A stretch of 64,000 nucleotides of DNA, from NCBI RefSeq assembly GCF_016107705.1, contig NZ_JAEHGC010000012.1, positions 62,001 through 126,000 of the forward strand, written 5' to 3'. Both the position numbers and the translations under genes were made by a program. Each line of letters opens with the position of its first letter. The first letter of the stretch is position 1. The notes beneath the pieces were generated by a model. It was given only the letters and a program-made list of their open reading frames with translations. It did no database searches and was not told where the DNA came from. Origin of the DNA: Neobacillus cucumis. GTDB lineage: Bacteria; Bacillota; Bacilli; Bacillales_B; DSM-18226. Below, piece by piece: positions 17,980 through 28,298 of this stretch.

Positions 17980-18011
17980 GGATCAAATGGATGTGAGAGG
18001 AGAATGGCTGC

Positions 18012-19196
18012 ATGCTGAATTGTTTGAAAATTCTTGATTTCACCAAGCTATTACCTGGCCCATTTGCAACGATGATATTAGCGGATTTGGGTGCATGTGT
18101 ATTGCGAGTAGAATCTCCCCATCATTCTGATTTGTTACAAACTTCACCACCATTCGATGGTGATCAATCTGTTGCACATCAATCGATTAACCGTTCAAAA
18201 AAATCGATATCACTGGACTTGAAAAATGAAGAAGCTATCCAAGTCATTTATGAACTACTAAATGAATATGACATCGTAATTGAACAATTTCGGCCTGGAG
18301 TAATGGATAAGTTAGGTTTAGGCTTTGAACAGCTAAAAAAAATTAATCCTAGAATCATATATTGTTCCATAACAGGTTATGGCCAAACCGGTCCATTTCG
18401 AAACAGGGCTGGACATGACAACAACTATCTTTCATTATCAGGAATTCTGAGCTATTCATCTAGAAAAAATGAAAGACCAGTCCCGATGGGGATCCAAATT
18501 GCAGATCAAGCAGGGGGCTCACTATATTCAATCATAGCGATTTTATCAGCTGCTATTCATAGGGAACAAACTGGAGAAGGACAATGGATGGATATTAGCA
18601 TGACAGATTGCACTTTTGCCTTACAATCACTAATGGGAGCGGGATGGTTAACAAAAAAAATAGATCCAAAACCAGAAGCGCACATGCTAAATGGCGGGAT
18701 CTTTTACGACTATTATGAGACATCTGATGGACGTTATTTTTCGGTTGGCAGTCTTGAACCCCCATTTCGAAAACAATTATGTGAAGCTTTAGGAATCACA
18801 AACTATCTTCCTTATTCTTTTAGTGAAAATGAAGACGAATTGATTGTATTCAAGAATGAAATAAAAAAAGGATTTATTCAAAAAAGTTATGATGAATGGA
18901 AACAAATTTTCATAAAATATGATGCATGTGTTGAGCCGGTCTTATTATTCTCAGAAGCATGTGAGCACCCGCAATTAAAAGAAAGAGAATTAGTTGTTAA
19001 CGTGCAAAAGGAAGATGGGACAACCCAACCACAAATTGGATTACCAATTAAATCATCTGTCTATAAACCATCATACTTATACACAGGTGTAAAATCTGGT
19101 GTAAATACAGAAGAAATATTACTTAGTTTAGGATATGATCATCAAACAGTTTATAGATTCATTGAAAAAGGAATTACAAGGTCTAAAACCAAATAG
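18012..19196 (+). CDS. Class III (CaiB/BaiF) CoA-transferase
   Basis: A 394-residue family III CoA-transferase that moves CoA between acyl-CoA and a free acid by way of a covalent aspartyl intermediate. The catalytic Asp136 lies in AGHDNNYLSLSG. The N-terminal LDFTKLLPGPFATMILADLGA and the REQTGEGQWMDISM stretch are family hallmarks. It sits 32 bp after the dehydrogenase and 18 bp before an acyl-CoA ligase, so the operon has two independent ways to activate its substrate. The substrate is unknown. Confidence 0.92.
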   Translation: MLNCLKILDFTKLLPGPFATMILADLGACVLRVESPHHSDLLQTSPPFDGDQSVAHQSINRSKKSISLDLKNEEAIQVIYELLNEYDIVIEQFRPGVMDKLGLGFEQLKKINPRIIYCSITGYGQTGPFRNRAGHDNNYLSLSGILSYSSRKNERPVPMGIQIADQAGGSLYSIIAILSAAIHREQTGEGQWMDISMTDCTFALQSLMGAGWLTKKIDPKPEAHMLNGGIFYDYYETSDGRYFSVGSLEPPFRKQLCEALGITNYLPYSFSENEDELIVFKNEIKKGFIQKSYDEWKQIFIKYDACVEPVLLFSEACEHPQLKERELVVNVQKEDGTTQPQIGLPIKSSVYKPSYLYTGVKSGVNTEEILLSLGYDHQTVYRFIEKGITRSKTK

Positions 19197-19214
19197 TAGT
19201 TTGGGGGAAATCGA

Positions 19215-20747
19215 ATGAGTTTCGGAAATGTATTATCAATAAATGCACAAAGACACCCAGATAAATTAGCCTTAATCTATCAGGACCGTCATTATACTTA
19301 TCGAGAATTTAATACAATAGTTAATCGTTTTGCATGGGGATTACAGCAAATAGGATTGAAAAAAGGTGAAAAACTAGCGATTATGATGGCTAACTCCGAT
19401 TTCTTTGCCATTAGTTATTTTGCAGCTTTAAAAATTGGTGCAGTGGTTGTCCCAGTGAATTTCCGACTCGTATCATGTGAAGTCCAATATATTTTGGATC
19501 AGTCAGATAGTGTATTTGTTGTTGGCGATCATGAGTCAGAGAAGGTTGTTTTAGAGGCTTCTAAAGCTTCAACAAAAGTAAGAAAAATTATTACCTCTCC
19601 AACAAGTACACATCCTAAATGTCTAAACTTTTTTGATGTGTTGTCATCCATTGAGGACGATCCCAAAGTTGAGATTTCAGAAGATGATGATTTTCATATT
19701 TTGTATACATCAGGTACAACAGGACAGCCAAAAGGAGCATTATTTGACCATAAACGAATTGAAAAGTTAATAAGTGGATTGAGTAGTGTGATGGGGCAAA
19801 GCTGCCAGGATCGTATTTTGCACGTGGCTCCATTATTTCATTGTGCACAGCTCGTTATCTATCTGTTACCCGGTTTTTATTTAGGAATGACTAACGTTAT
19901 TCATCGCGAATTTAATCCATTAAATGTATTAAAGGATATTGAAAAATATAAAATTACTACTTTTTTTGGTGTCCCTACGATGTATAACTATTTAACACAA
20001 ATTCCAGAAGTCGAACAATTCGATCTATCCTCAATTAAGAACTGCGGATATGGAGCTGCTCCAATGCCTCCGGATCTATTAACAAAGAGTATAAAATTGT
20101 TTAAAACAGATCAATTTTTTAGTTTGTATGGTTTAACTGAAGGTGGTCCTTCTGGAGTTTATCTTTCACCGGAAGATCATAAAGAACATTTTGGTAAAAC
20201 AGGAAAAACGCCATTATTATATACAATTGTTAAAGTAGTTAATGAAAAACATGAAGATGTTTCACCAGGAGAAGTTGGGGAGTTAATAATAAAAGGTGAA
20301 ACCATCATGAAGGGATACTACAAGAAAAGAGTGGAAACGTTAGAAACAGTTAAAAATAACTGGCTTTATACAGGCGATTTAGCCGTCGTTGATGAGGAAG
20401 GGTTTATCACTTTAGTTGACCGAAAAAAGGACATGGTGATTTCAGGTGGCGAAAATATTTACTCGGTTGAAATTGAAAACGTTTTATATGAACACCACTC
20501 TATATTAGAAGCAGCTGTTATTGGAGTTCCTGATTCAAAATGGGGTGAAGTTGTAACAGCGGTCATCATATTAAAACCAAATATTCCATTATCAAAAGAA
20601 GAAATTCAAGCATTTTGTCGTGAAAAATTAGCAGGTTATAAGATTCCAAGAAGCATTCATTTCGTCGATCATCTTCCTCGTAACGCTTCTGGTAAAGTAC
20701 AAAAGTTTATTTTACGTGAACAATATAGCGTGACCAATTCAAAATAG
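19215..20747 (+). CDS. Acyl-CoA ligase (AMP-forming)
   Basis: A 510-residue adenylate-forming ligase. The P-loop-like motif YTSGTTGQPKGA, the aromatic motif YGLTEGG, YTGDLAVVDEEGF, the hinge VDRKKDMVISGGENIYSVEIE and the C-terminal lysine motif NASGKVQK are all intact. It probably activates the carboxylic acid that enters the operon's beta-oxidation-like route. The substrate is not determinable from sequence; it is related to fatty and aromatic acid ligases. Confidence 0.92.
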   Translation: MSFGNVLSINAQRHPDKLALIYQDRHYTYREFNTIVNRFAWGLQQIGLKKGEKLAIMMANSDFFAISYFAALKIGAVVVPVNFRLVSCEVQYILDQSDSVFVVGDHESEKVVLEASKASTKVRKIITSPTSTHPKCLNFFDVLSSIEDDPKVEISEDDDFHILYTSGTTGQPKGALFDHKRIEKLISGLSSVMGQSCQDRILHVAPLFHCAQLVIYLLPGFYLGMTNVIHREFNPLNVLKDIEKYKITTFFGVPTMYNYLTQIPEVEQFDLSSIKNCGYGAAPMPPDLLTKSIKLFKTDQFFSLYGLTEGGPSGVYLSPEDHKEHFGKTGKTPLLYTIVKVVNEKHEDVSPGEVGELIIKGETIMKGYYKKRVETLETVKNNWLYTGDLAVVDEEGFITLVDRKKDMVISGGENIYSVEIENVLYEHHSILEAAVIGVPDSKWGEVVTAVIILKPNIPLSKEEIQAFCREKLAGYKIPRSIHFVDHLPRNASGKVQKFILREQYSVTNSK

Positions 20748-20762
20748 AAATGAGATGAAAAA

Positions 20763-21914
20763 ATGAGGGAAGTTGTCATTGTTGAAGCGGTTCGGACACC
20801 AATTGGCCGTAGAGGAGGATCATTAAGTCATATTCGCCCGGATGATTTAGCTGCAATCGTATTAAAAGAGCTTGTTACACGTACTGGAATTGATCCGAAC
20901 ATCATTGAAGATGTCATTATGGGCTGTGTTTCTCAAGTACGTGAGCAAGCTTTTGACATTGCAAGAGTAGCGGCTTTACTTGCAGACTACCCAATTGAAG
21001 TTCCTGGTACAACAATTGACCGCCAATGTGGTTCAAGTCAACAAGCGGTTCATTTTGCAGCCCAAGCTATTCTTAGTGGTGACATGAATGTTGTTGTAGC
21101 AGCTGGTGTTGAAAGTATGTCAAGAGTACCGATGTTTTCAAGTATGCAAGGCGGGAGCTGGAATGAAAAACTTATTTCTCGTTTTGGACCGTTTAACCAA
21201 GGTATATCTGCAGAACGTATTAATGAAAAATGGGGGTTTACGAGAGGACAATTAGATGAATTTGCTTTAGAAAGTCATCAAAAAGCGATAAGAGCACAAG
21301 AAGAACGACGTTTTGAGCGAGAAATTGTACCTGTTGAAATTTCATTGGAAGACGAGTTAAAACTAGTCGTAACAAAGGATGAGGGGCCAAGGGCAGAGAC
21401 TTCTTTGGAAAGGTTAGCCTCACTAAAGTCTTCATTTTTACAAAACGGTTCCATTCACGCTGGAAATGCAAGCCAAATTAGTGATGGTGCTGCTGCAATT
21501 TTATTAATGTCCAGAGAAAAAGCTGAAGAATTAGGTTTAAAGCCACGTTTTCGAATTGTAGGCAGAACCGTTGTTGGTTCAGATCCTTCATTAATGCTAA
21601 CAGGTCCTATCAAAGCCACTGAAAAAGTATTGGAAAAAACCGGCCTATCCATTCATGATATAGATTTATATGAAGTAAATGAAGCATTCGCTTGTGTTCC
21701 TTTATGTTGGTTAGAAGAAACAGGTGCAGATCGTGAAAAATTAAATGTAAATGGGGGAGCTATTGCACTTGGGCATCCGCTTGGGGCAAGTGGAGCACGG
21801 GTAATGGTCACTTTATTGCATGAATTAGAGCGAACAGGAGGACGTTATGGTCTTCAAGCTATTTGCGAAGGGCATGGAATGGCTAATGCAACGATTATTG
21901 AAAAAATAGATTAG
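20763..21914 (+). CDS. Thiolase (acetyl-CoA C-acyltransferase)
   Basis: A 383-residue thiolase. The acyl-carrying Cys89 lies in [11 protein letters not shown], the active-site His in [12 protein letters not shown] and the second Cys in ICEGHGMAN, where glycine-rich CxGxG is the norm. It cleaves a 3-ketoacyl-CoA with CoA in degradation. Spacing to the ligase is 15 bp and to the next SDR gene 20 bp. Together with the dehydrogenases and SDR it forms most of a beta-oxidation cycle, but no enoyl-CoA hydratase is present in the operon. Confidence 0.92.
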   Translation: MREVVIVEAVRTPIGRRGGSLSHIRPDDLAAIVLKELVTRTGIDPNIIEDVIMGCVSQVREQAFDIARVAALLADYPIEVPGTTIDRQCGSSQQAVHFAAQAILSGDMNVVVAAGVESMSRVPMFSSMQGGSWNEKLISRFGPFNQGISAERINEKWGFTRGQLDEFALESHQKAIRAQEERRFEREIVPVEISLEDELKLVVTKDEGPRAETSLERLASLKSSFLQNGSIHAGNASQISDGAAAILLMSREKAEELGLKPRFRIVGRTVVGSDPSLMLTGPIKATEKVLEKTGLSIHDIDLYEVNEAFACVPLCWLEETGADREKLNVNGGAIALGHPLGASGARVMVTLLHELERTGGRYGLQAICEGHGMANATIIEKID

Positions 21915-21934
21915 GAGGAAGGGAGATTATTTCA

Positions 21935-22705
21935 ATGAAAATTGAACAATGTGTTGCAATTATAACAGGTGGAGGATCGGGTTTAGGGGAAGCGACGGTT
22001 ACAAGAATAGTAAAAAACGGTGGAAAGGCGGTAATTTTTGATTTATCCGAAGAGAGAGCTACCCAGTTAGTTGAAAAACTAGATCGTGAGAATGTTCTTT
22101 TTGTAAAGGCAGATGTAACAAATGAACAAGAGGTGAAAAAAGGTTTAGAAGCTGCTATTAATCAATTTGGTTTTATCAATACAGTTGTAAACTGTGCAGG
22201 AATTGGTATTGCTCAAAAGCTGTTATCAAAAGATTCGCCACATGACTTAAGCCTTTTTCAAAAAGTTATTTTGGTCAATTTAGTTGGGACATTTAATGTC
22301 ATCCGTTTAACTGCTGAAAAAATGATCCAAAACGATCTAAACGAGTTCGATGAAAGAGGAGTAATCATTAACACGGCTTCTGTTGCCGCATTTGATGGCC
22401 AAATTGGTCAAGTAGCTTACAGTGCTTCTAAAGGAGGCATTGTTGGCATGACATTGCCGATCGCAAGAGAACTTGCAAGATTTGGCATTCGAAATATGAC
22501 TATTGCACCTGGTTTGTTTGAAACCCCAATGTTTGATTTGCTGCCAGAAAACGCTAAGAATTCACTTGGAAAAATGGTTCCATTCCCATCACGATTAGGA
22601 TTTCCGTCCGAATATGCCATGCTTGTTCAAAGTATTATCGAAAATTCGATGTTAAATGGAGAAGTAATACGTTTAGATGGAGCTGTAAGAATGCAGCCAA
22701 AATAA
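21935..22705 (+). CDS. SDR oxidoreductase, 3-hydroxyacyl-CoA dehydrogenase (HSD10-like)
   Basis: A 256-residue short-chain dehydrogenase. The NAD site [11 protein letters not shown], the NCAG motif and the catalytic Ser...YSASKGG tetrad are intact. The [20 protein letters not shown] stretch and the C-terminal [18 protein letters not shown] resemble type II 3-hydroxyacyl-CoA dehydrogenase (HSD17B10). It would oxidise the hydroxyacyl-CoA before thiolysis. A strong AGGAGG site precedes it. Confidence 0.88.
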   Translation: MKIEQCVAIITGGGSGLGEATVTRIVKNGGKAVIFDLSEERATQLVEKLDRENVLFVKADVTNEQEVKKGLEAAINQFGFINTVVNCAGIGIAQKLLSKDSPHDLSLFQKVILVNLVGTFNVIRLTAEKMIQNDLNEFDERGVIINTASVAAFDGQIGQVAYSASKGGIVGMTLPIARELARFGIRNMTIAPGLFETPMFDLLPENAKNSLGKMVPFPSRLGFPSEYAMLVQSIIENSMLNGEVIRLDGAVRMQPK

Positions 22706-22780
22706 AAGAGCAACTAGCCCGTTATGCCTGTTATTTAAACGAGAAAAGTTTTAGAGCACTATGTAAAGGAGATGTAAACC

Positions 22781-24511
22781 ATGGCGGATAGAGTAAAAGA
22801 AACAACGAGATTGGAATATGAAAAATGGGATAGGGGCAATGATCTCAATTGGTACTCAGATGATCCGATTTTGGTTCGTTATGCGAAACGATATTTACCT
22901 GCATCTATTCTTCAGTATGTGGAACATGCATTTCAAGAAACAGGAAGACTTGCAGCCGGTCCTATTGACAAAAGGGCAGTACATACTGACAGAGATGGGT
23001 CACCCAAATTAATCCGCTATAATCGCAAAGGTGAAGAAATTAATGAAGTTTGGTATAACGAAGGATATTTGCAAACAGTGAAAGAGGGATATGGTTCAGG
23101 AGTTGTTTCCTACCGATACGATGAAAAAGCCCCCGGAAAAATTCCTTTCTTGGTAAACTCGATTTTACTCTACTTGCTGTGTGAAACAGAACCAGGTTTT
23201 ACTTGTCCGGTCGGACTTTCTCAGTCAGTTGCGTTTGTTCTGGAGAAGTTTGGTTCTGAACAGCAAAAAAAAGACTATTTAACTCGATTGGCTGCAACCG
23301 ATCCAGCCATTCACGAACAAGGGGCTACATTTCTTACTGAAATTCAAGGCGGTTCAGATGTTGGAGCCACTGCAACAAAAGCGATTAAACAAGGCGACCA
23401 CTATCTGTTGACTGGTGAAAAGTGGTTTGCCAGTAATTGTGATGCTGAAATTGCCATCACGCTGGCACGAGTCAATGACAAACCATCAACACGGGGCTTA
23501 GGGCTCTTTTTAATCCCGCGTACACTTCCCGATGGAACCAGAAACAAGGTAACCATCCGAAGGTTAAAAGACAAATTAGGTGTCAGGGCAGTAGCAAGCG
23601 GAGAGTTAATTTTAAATGGAGCAGTTGGCTTTCTTATTGGCGAAGAAGACAAAGGATTTAAGTACATGGCAGAGGCGTTAAATGTATCTCGATTGGGCAC
23701 AGGACTGAGCGGTCTTGCCATCGCTAGAAGAGCATTTCTAGAAGCTGCTATTTATACAAGTAAAAGAAGCGCCTTCGGAAAGCCGATAAATTGTTTTCCA
23801 ATGGTCCAAGAAACTTTGAAAAATATGATCACCGAAATCGAAGCCGGTTGGGCAATTTCTTCACAAATGATCCGGTTGTTTGATCAAGTTCATACTTACC
23901 AAAATCACTCAGAGCAAGACTATACATTACTTCGTATATTACTTTCACTTGTAAAATATCGCTGTAGCGAACTTGGTGTATCAGCGGCAAAAGATGCACT
24001 CGAACTCCATGGGGGAAATGGGTATATTGAAGAATATGTAACACCAAGGCTACTTCGAGATGCTGTTGTTAATCCTGTTTGGGAAGGTACTGCCAATATC
24101 CAATCGCTTGAAGTGCTAAAAACACTTCAAAGGGACGGAGGAGAAGCCTTTGTAACAGACCTTTTTCAAACCATGGGAAAGATTGATCAATCTGAGCTGT
24201 TACATGTAAAACCAAAGCTATCGAATGAAGTTTCCAGAATAAAAAATTTAATTGAATATGTGCTGGATCAAGATGAAGTCCAACAAACTGCACTCGCCAA
24301 AAAGCTTGTGGATTTTATGTATGATGTGTATGCAGGTGTCCATCTCCTTGAGGAAGCACAATATGATATCAAGACGTCTGGTGACAATAGAAGAGCTTTA
24401 GCTTTGGAAAACTGGTTAGATCTGCATTTTAATCATACTCCGGATCGCGGCATTCTTTCGAACAGCAGAATAAGTAAAGAGGTATTTGAAAAGCTGGTTT
24501 ATTTTGGGTAA
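22781..24511 (+). CDS. Acyl-CoA dehydrogenase, AidB-like long form
   Basis: A 576-residue member of the acyl-CoA dehydrogenase family, longer than the usual ~380. FLTEIQGGSDVGA (loop), ELHGGNGYIEEYV (FAD site) and VWEGTANIQ, with Glu at the medium-chain catalytic position, are present. A long N-terminal region and a C-terminal helical extension resemble AidB and related enzymes. It is last in the operon, after a 75-bp gap with its own AAAGGAG site. Either a second desaturation step or an alkylation-response role is possible; the operon favours the former. Confidence 0.87.
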   Translation: MADRVKETTRLEYEKWDRGNDLNWYSDDPILVRYAKRYLPASILQYVEHAFQETGRLAAGPIDKRAVHTDRDGSPKLIRYNRKGEEINEVWYNEGYLQTVKEGYGSGVVSYRYDEKAPGKIPFLVNSILLYLLCETEPGFTCPVGLSQSVAFVLEKFGSEQQKKDYLTRLAATDPAIHEQGATFLTEIQGGSDVGATATKAIKQGDHYLLTGEKWFASNCDAEIAITLARVNDKPSTRGLGLFLIPRTLPDGTRNKVTIRRLKDKLGVRAVASGELILNGAVGFLIGEEDKGFKYMAEALNVSRLGTGLSGLAIARRAFLEAAIYTSKRSAFGKPINCFPMVQETLKNMITEIEAGWAISSQMIRLFDQVHTYQNHSEQDYTLLRILLSLVKYRCSELGVSAAKDALELHGGNGYIEEYVTPRLLRDAVVNPVWEGTANIQSLEVLKTLQRDGGEAFVTDLFQTMGKIDQSELLHVKPKLSNEVSRIKNLIEYVLDQDEVQQTALAKKLVDFMYDVYAGVHLLEEAQYDIKTSGDNRRALALENWLDLHFNHTPDRGILSNSRISKEVFEKLVYFG

Positions 24512-24558
24512 ATACATCCGTAATAGATGGTAAGATTTTCTCTTCTATTAAAAATTTA

Positions 24559-24581
24559 AACCAACCAGAAATAGGTTGGTT
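24559..24581 (+). terminator. Probable terminator of acyl-CoA operon
   Basis: AACCAACC-agaaata-GGTTGGTT is a perfect 8-bp hairpin 47 bases past the last stop codon. The following T tract is weak. Confidence 0.5.
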
Positions 24582-24872
24582 CTAGATACATTTTATAGAC
24601 TATAAATAAGTTGCTGAATTTTTTATATAATAGTAATATGAAAATTTATAAACTTTGTTAATATTAAAATTATAAAAGTTCTTGAAGAGAAAGGCTCAAC
24701 CTTTGTTGTGTCTTTTTCTCAAGTTCAATATTTATAGATATTAGATGGCGGTAATGATTCTTTGTGATCAAGATATTTAAGAAATCCTTTTTTAAAACAT
24801 AAACAAATTTTTCATTAATTAAGGATTATTAGATATTATATATGTAAATTATTCTACTTATAAAAGAGGAGG
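24582..24872. other. AT-rich intergenic region
   Basis: No gene is visible between the acyl-CoA operon terminator and the truncated glycosidase copy. The sequence is strongly AT-rich. Confidence 0.4.
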
Positions 24873-25429
24873 ATAAATGGACCATATCAGACATGGTGGC
24901 ACTACGATGAGTTTTATTCCAATAATAACGGCCATCTGTGATAATCATGACGATGCTTCCGTTTTTTACTTGACCGAGGGCAGTTCTTGGTGCCCAGCCC
25001 CAAGCAGCGTCAACGTTTGTTGTTACTTGGCTTTGACTGTTTACAATCAATTGTGGACCAAAGCTTACCGCATCCCGAACCCCCAAATTCATTAGTTGGT
25101 TTACGGAATAATTTCCTGTGATAAACTTGCCATTTCTTAAAAACGCACCTACAAGCTGCGGCACTTTGTAGCCATGTGGGGAGTTAATAACCTTTCCATT
25201 GATGATGACAATCCCTTTTGGCTGGGCCCCGGAACCATTTCCTTTTGGATCGTAAAATCCCCCGCCATTAATCCCTGCAACCCCATTATTTTCTTGTTCC
25301 ATATAGAAATTCGCTTCCGCTTAAGAAGAGAAGCAAAATCAAAATTCCCAAAATACGCCAAACTGTATCTTTTTTGAATTTGGGTGGATGGCGTGGAAGG
25401 TAGTTTCTTTTAGTCGTACTGAGTTCCAT
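24873..25429 (-). pseudogene. Phosphodiester glycosidase gene copy, internally deleted and 3'-truncated
   Basis: This is a diverged second copy of the gene at 31236-32279. The N-terminal ~45 codons, including the membrane anchor, are kept. Bases corresponding to 31810-32144 of the intact copy (335 bp, not a multiple of three) are missing at 25294/25295. Homology then resumes in ENNGVAGINGGGFYDPKG and stops abruptly at DMVHL, where the last ~60 codons are replaced by unrelated sequence. Upstream similarity continues to about 25615, so the promoter region was copied too. Confidence 0.88.
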
Positions 25430-25795
25430 ACCATTTCACCTCTTGTGATTTTTTACCGAACGAATTCGGATAGTGAATTTGAAAACTTTAGATGAATGTG
25501 TTGAACTGTTAAAATGAACGTTCTCCATTATACGTTAAATAGGCGATCGTTTTAAGTGCCATATTCTATTCTAAAATGGTATTATTTTACTCGTTTTACG
25601 GGTAAATTGGTTTTGGATAATAATTTATTTACGTTAACTATTTAAATACTGATTTTCACAATAGATTTTTTAAAAATAATAAATGTCAAAGTGAATTTGT
25701 GTTTGATAATTAGTTATAAAGCATGTTATAAGTGTAAAAGAAGTAGAACATTTGGCTTTATATTTTTTGGCCGAGTGCGTGAAGTTAGAACCATA

Positions 25796-26800
25796 ATGAG
25801 AGGATTTGAGTTTAAATTGATCGATAATTTTTGGCGTGATTTACCACGGCCATTTTTTATACTTGCACCAATGGAAGATGTGACGGATGTTGTTTTTCGT
25901 CACGTAGTAAGTAAAGCCGGTCGACCGGATGTGTTTTTCACAGAGTTTACAAACTCGGATAGCTATTGTCATCCAGAGGGCATGAAAAGTGTGCGTGGCC
26001 GTTTGACTTTTACAGAAGATGAACAGCCCATGGTGGCACATATTTGGGGGGATCAACCTGAATATTTCCGCCAAATGAGTATTGGCATGGCAGAACTAGG
26101 ATTTAAAGGCATCGATATTAATATGGGCTGCCCTGTACCGAATGTGGCATCGAGAGGGAAAGGTAGTGGCCTAATTCTACGTCCAGATGTTGCGGCAGAA
26201 CTTATTCAAGCAGCAAAAGCGGGCGGACTGCCTGTCAGCGTGAAAACACGACTTGGCTATAAGGAGGTTCAGGAGTGGGAGGAGTGGCTAACGCATATTT
26301 TAAAACAGGATATTGCGAACCTTTCGATTCATTTACGTACAAGAAAGGAAATGAGCCAAGTAGATGCGCATTGGGAGCTCATTCCGGAAATCAAAAAATT
26401 GCGTGACCGTATCGCACCCAATACGCTGCTAACCATTAATGGAGACATCCCTGACCGTCAAACGGGGCTGCAACTTGCTGAACAATATGGTATTGATGGC
26501 GTTATGATCGGGCGAGGTATTTTTAAAAATCCTTTTGCTTTTGAAAAAGAGCCAAAAGAGCATAGCAGTAAGGAATACCTTGATCTTTTAAGACTGCAGC
26601 TTGATCTTCAAGATCGATATGCGGAAGTACTGCCGCGCTCCATCACAGGGCTGCATCGCTTTTTCAAGATTTATGTCAAAGGATTCCGTGGTGCTGGTGA
26701 ATTAAGAAATCAATTAATGAACACGAAATCAACAGATGAAGTGCGTGCATTGCTTGATCGCTTTGAGAAAAATGTGGATGAGACGGGGACAGTGATATGA
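25796..26800 (+). CDS. dus: tRNA-dihydrouridine synthase
   Basis: A flavoprotein that reduces uridine to dihydrouridine in tRNA D-loops. From ATG 25796 it is 334 residues, normal for the family; an in-frame ATG at 25691 would add 35 poorly matching residues. [12 protein letters not shown] (FMN-barrel entry), [19 protein letters not shown] (catalytic Cys), VKTRLGY and the phosphate-binding [14 protein letters not shown] are present. Closest resemblance is to Bacillus Dus enzymes annotated as DusC-like. It stands alone, with a terminator downstream. Confidence 0.9.
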   Translation: MRGFEFKLIDNFWRDLPRPFFILAPMEDVTDVVFRHVVSKAGRPDVFFTEFTNSDSYCHPEGMKSVRGRLTFTEDEQPMVAHIWGDQPEYFRQMSIGMAELGFKGIDINMGCPVPNVASRGKGSGLILRPDVAAELIQAAKAGGLPVSVKTRLGYKEVQEWEEWLTHILKQDIANLSIHLRTRKEMSQVDAHWELIPEIKKLRDRIAPNTLLTINGDIPDRQTGLQLAEQYGIDGVMIGRGIFKNPFAFEKEPKEHSSKEYLDLLRLQLDLQDRYAEVLPRSITGLHRFFKIYVKGFRGAGELRNQLMNTKSTDEVRALLDRFEKNVDETGTVI

Positions 26801-26905
26801 TGTAACTCTCAAAAACTTAGAGGAAAATGAAGTACATTATGTACTTATTATTCAGTTCCTTTGCAGCTAATTGTTTTACAATAAAAGAAGGCAGGATTTT
26901 AGTAT

Positions 26906-26939
26906 GGGGGATTCCTTAACAGGGGATTCTCCTTTTTTT
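26906..26939 (+). terminator. Rho-independent terminator after dus
   Basis: A 10-bp stem with G-U pairs (GGGGGATTCC against GGGATTCTCC) around a loop of about seven bases is followed by seven T. Confidence 0.65.
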
Positions 26940-27072
26940 GTCTAAAAATCATCACAGAAGTTCTTAAAGCCGTCGATCGACCTAACAGGGGGTGAGTAAT
27001 ATCCCATACATTGGAATAATTCCCTTCAATTTAAAACATACTTTAATTAAAAAATGTTATTGGGGGATTAAA

Positions 27073-28089
27073 TTGTTAATTAAGGATAAAGAACCGTTAA
27101 GTTCATCTGAATTAGGAACACTCTGGCTTACATTTCAAGAAAAAACAATGATACTAAGAATTTTAGAATACTTTTTGGAAAAAGCAGATGACCAAGAGGC
27201 TAAAAATATTATGGGTATGATGTGGCAAGAATTGGATTATTATGTTGAGTTGATAAAAAGTATTTTTGAAAGTGAAGGTGCAGTTATTCCTAAAGGATTT
27301 ACAAAAGAAGATGTTAATTTGGATGCACCAAAATTATTTGACAATGGATTTGACATTATGTTCCTTCGTATTTTAAAAGAAATCAGTATGGGTATGTATA
27401 CCATTAATATGAACATGGCGTACCGAATCGATGTAATGACAATTTATGAAGGTCTGACTGCGATTACTCATAAGTGTTATAAATTGACAACTATTTATTT
27501 ACTAAAAAAAGGGATTCTCACACTACCGCCAATTATAACAATGCCCAAAAGAACTGAATTTATTGAAAGTAAAAAGTACATGAAGGGATTTAAACCGTTT
27601 AGCGAAAAAAGGGCATTAAACGCTATTGAGTTGGGTTTTCTTCATCATGGAATTGAAACGAATAATATCGGTATGCAACTTATTACAGGATTTGCTCAAT
27701 GTGCCCAAGACAAAGAGGTTAGACAATATTTTGAAAAAGGAAAAGAACTTGCCAAAAAGCATATAAAAACATTTCAGGAAATTCTTTTAGATAATGATAT
27801 TCAGGTTTCAGCAACTACTGGATGTACGGTAACGACTTCAACAGTTGCCCCATTTTCTGACAAACTCATGATGTTTTGCATTGACCTTCTAAATGGGTAT
27901 AGCATAGTTGGGGAAAGTTTCGGAACATTTTTCACATTAAGAAATGATTTATCCTTAAAAACAGCGATTCTAGTGAAAGATGTCTATTTTTATGGTCAAG
28001 AAGGACTTGAAATTATGTTTAAACACGGATGGTACGAAGAACCACCGCAAACGGAGGATAGAAGTCAATTAATAAATAGAAAGGAATAA
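27073..28089 (+). CDS. DUF3231 family protein
   Basis: A helical protein of two tandem DUF3231-type halves. Each has an EPLSSSELGTLW / KRALNAIELGFL-like opening, and the second ends in TVAPFSDKLMMFC and the terminal GWYEEPP. I favour a TTG start at 27073 because TGGGGGA lies 6 bases before it and the product (338 residues) opens like family members. An alternative GTG at 26992 has its purine-rich site overlapping the start. The family is common in Bacillus and is sometimes linked to spores or coat extracts; its biochemical role is not known to me. Confidence 0.82.
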   Translation: MLIKDKEPLSSSELGTLWLTFQEKTMILRILEYFLEKADDQEAKNIMGMMWQELDYYVELIKSIFESEGAVIPKGFTKEDVNLDAPKLFDNGFDIMFLRILKEISMGMYTINMNMAYRIDVMTIYEGLTAITHKCYKLTTIYLLKKGILTLPPIITMPKRTEFIESKKYMKGFKPFSEKRALNAIELGFLHHGIETNNIGMQLITGFAQCAQDKEVRQYFEKGKELAKKHIKTFQEILLDNDIQVSATTGCTVTTSTVAPFSDKLMMFCIDLLNGYSIVGESFGTFFTLRNDLSLKTAILVKDVYFYGQEGLEIMFKHGWYEEPPQTEDRSQLINRKE

Positions 28090-28119
28090 AAAACTTAAAA
28101 AACGCCCATAAAGACCAAA

Positions 28120-28290
28120 ATTCTTCCCCATCCATTCGTTCACCTACTTGCCCTATATATAAAAATTTTTTTATTTTACCCTGTCCCTTTTTGCCATTTT
28201 TCTTTAAATAGCTAGTGAAAGATGAATGAACCAATCGATGAAACAAGAAACGGAAGCAAAAAAATTTTATTGGTTAGAAGAAGGCGGGAT
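28120..28290. repeat. Duplicated upstream segment, copy 1 (partner at 36430-36555)
   Basis: The stretch containing TTTATTTTACCCTGTC, TAGCTAGTGAAAGATGA and AACCAATCGATGAA recurs upstream of the second nuclease gene with small changes. It shows that the duplication covered the nuclease promoter region as well as the gene. Confidence 0.75.
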
Positions 28291-28298
28291 GGTTATAC

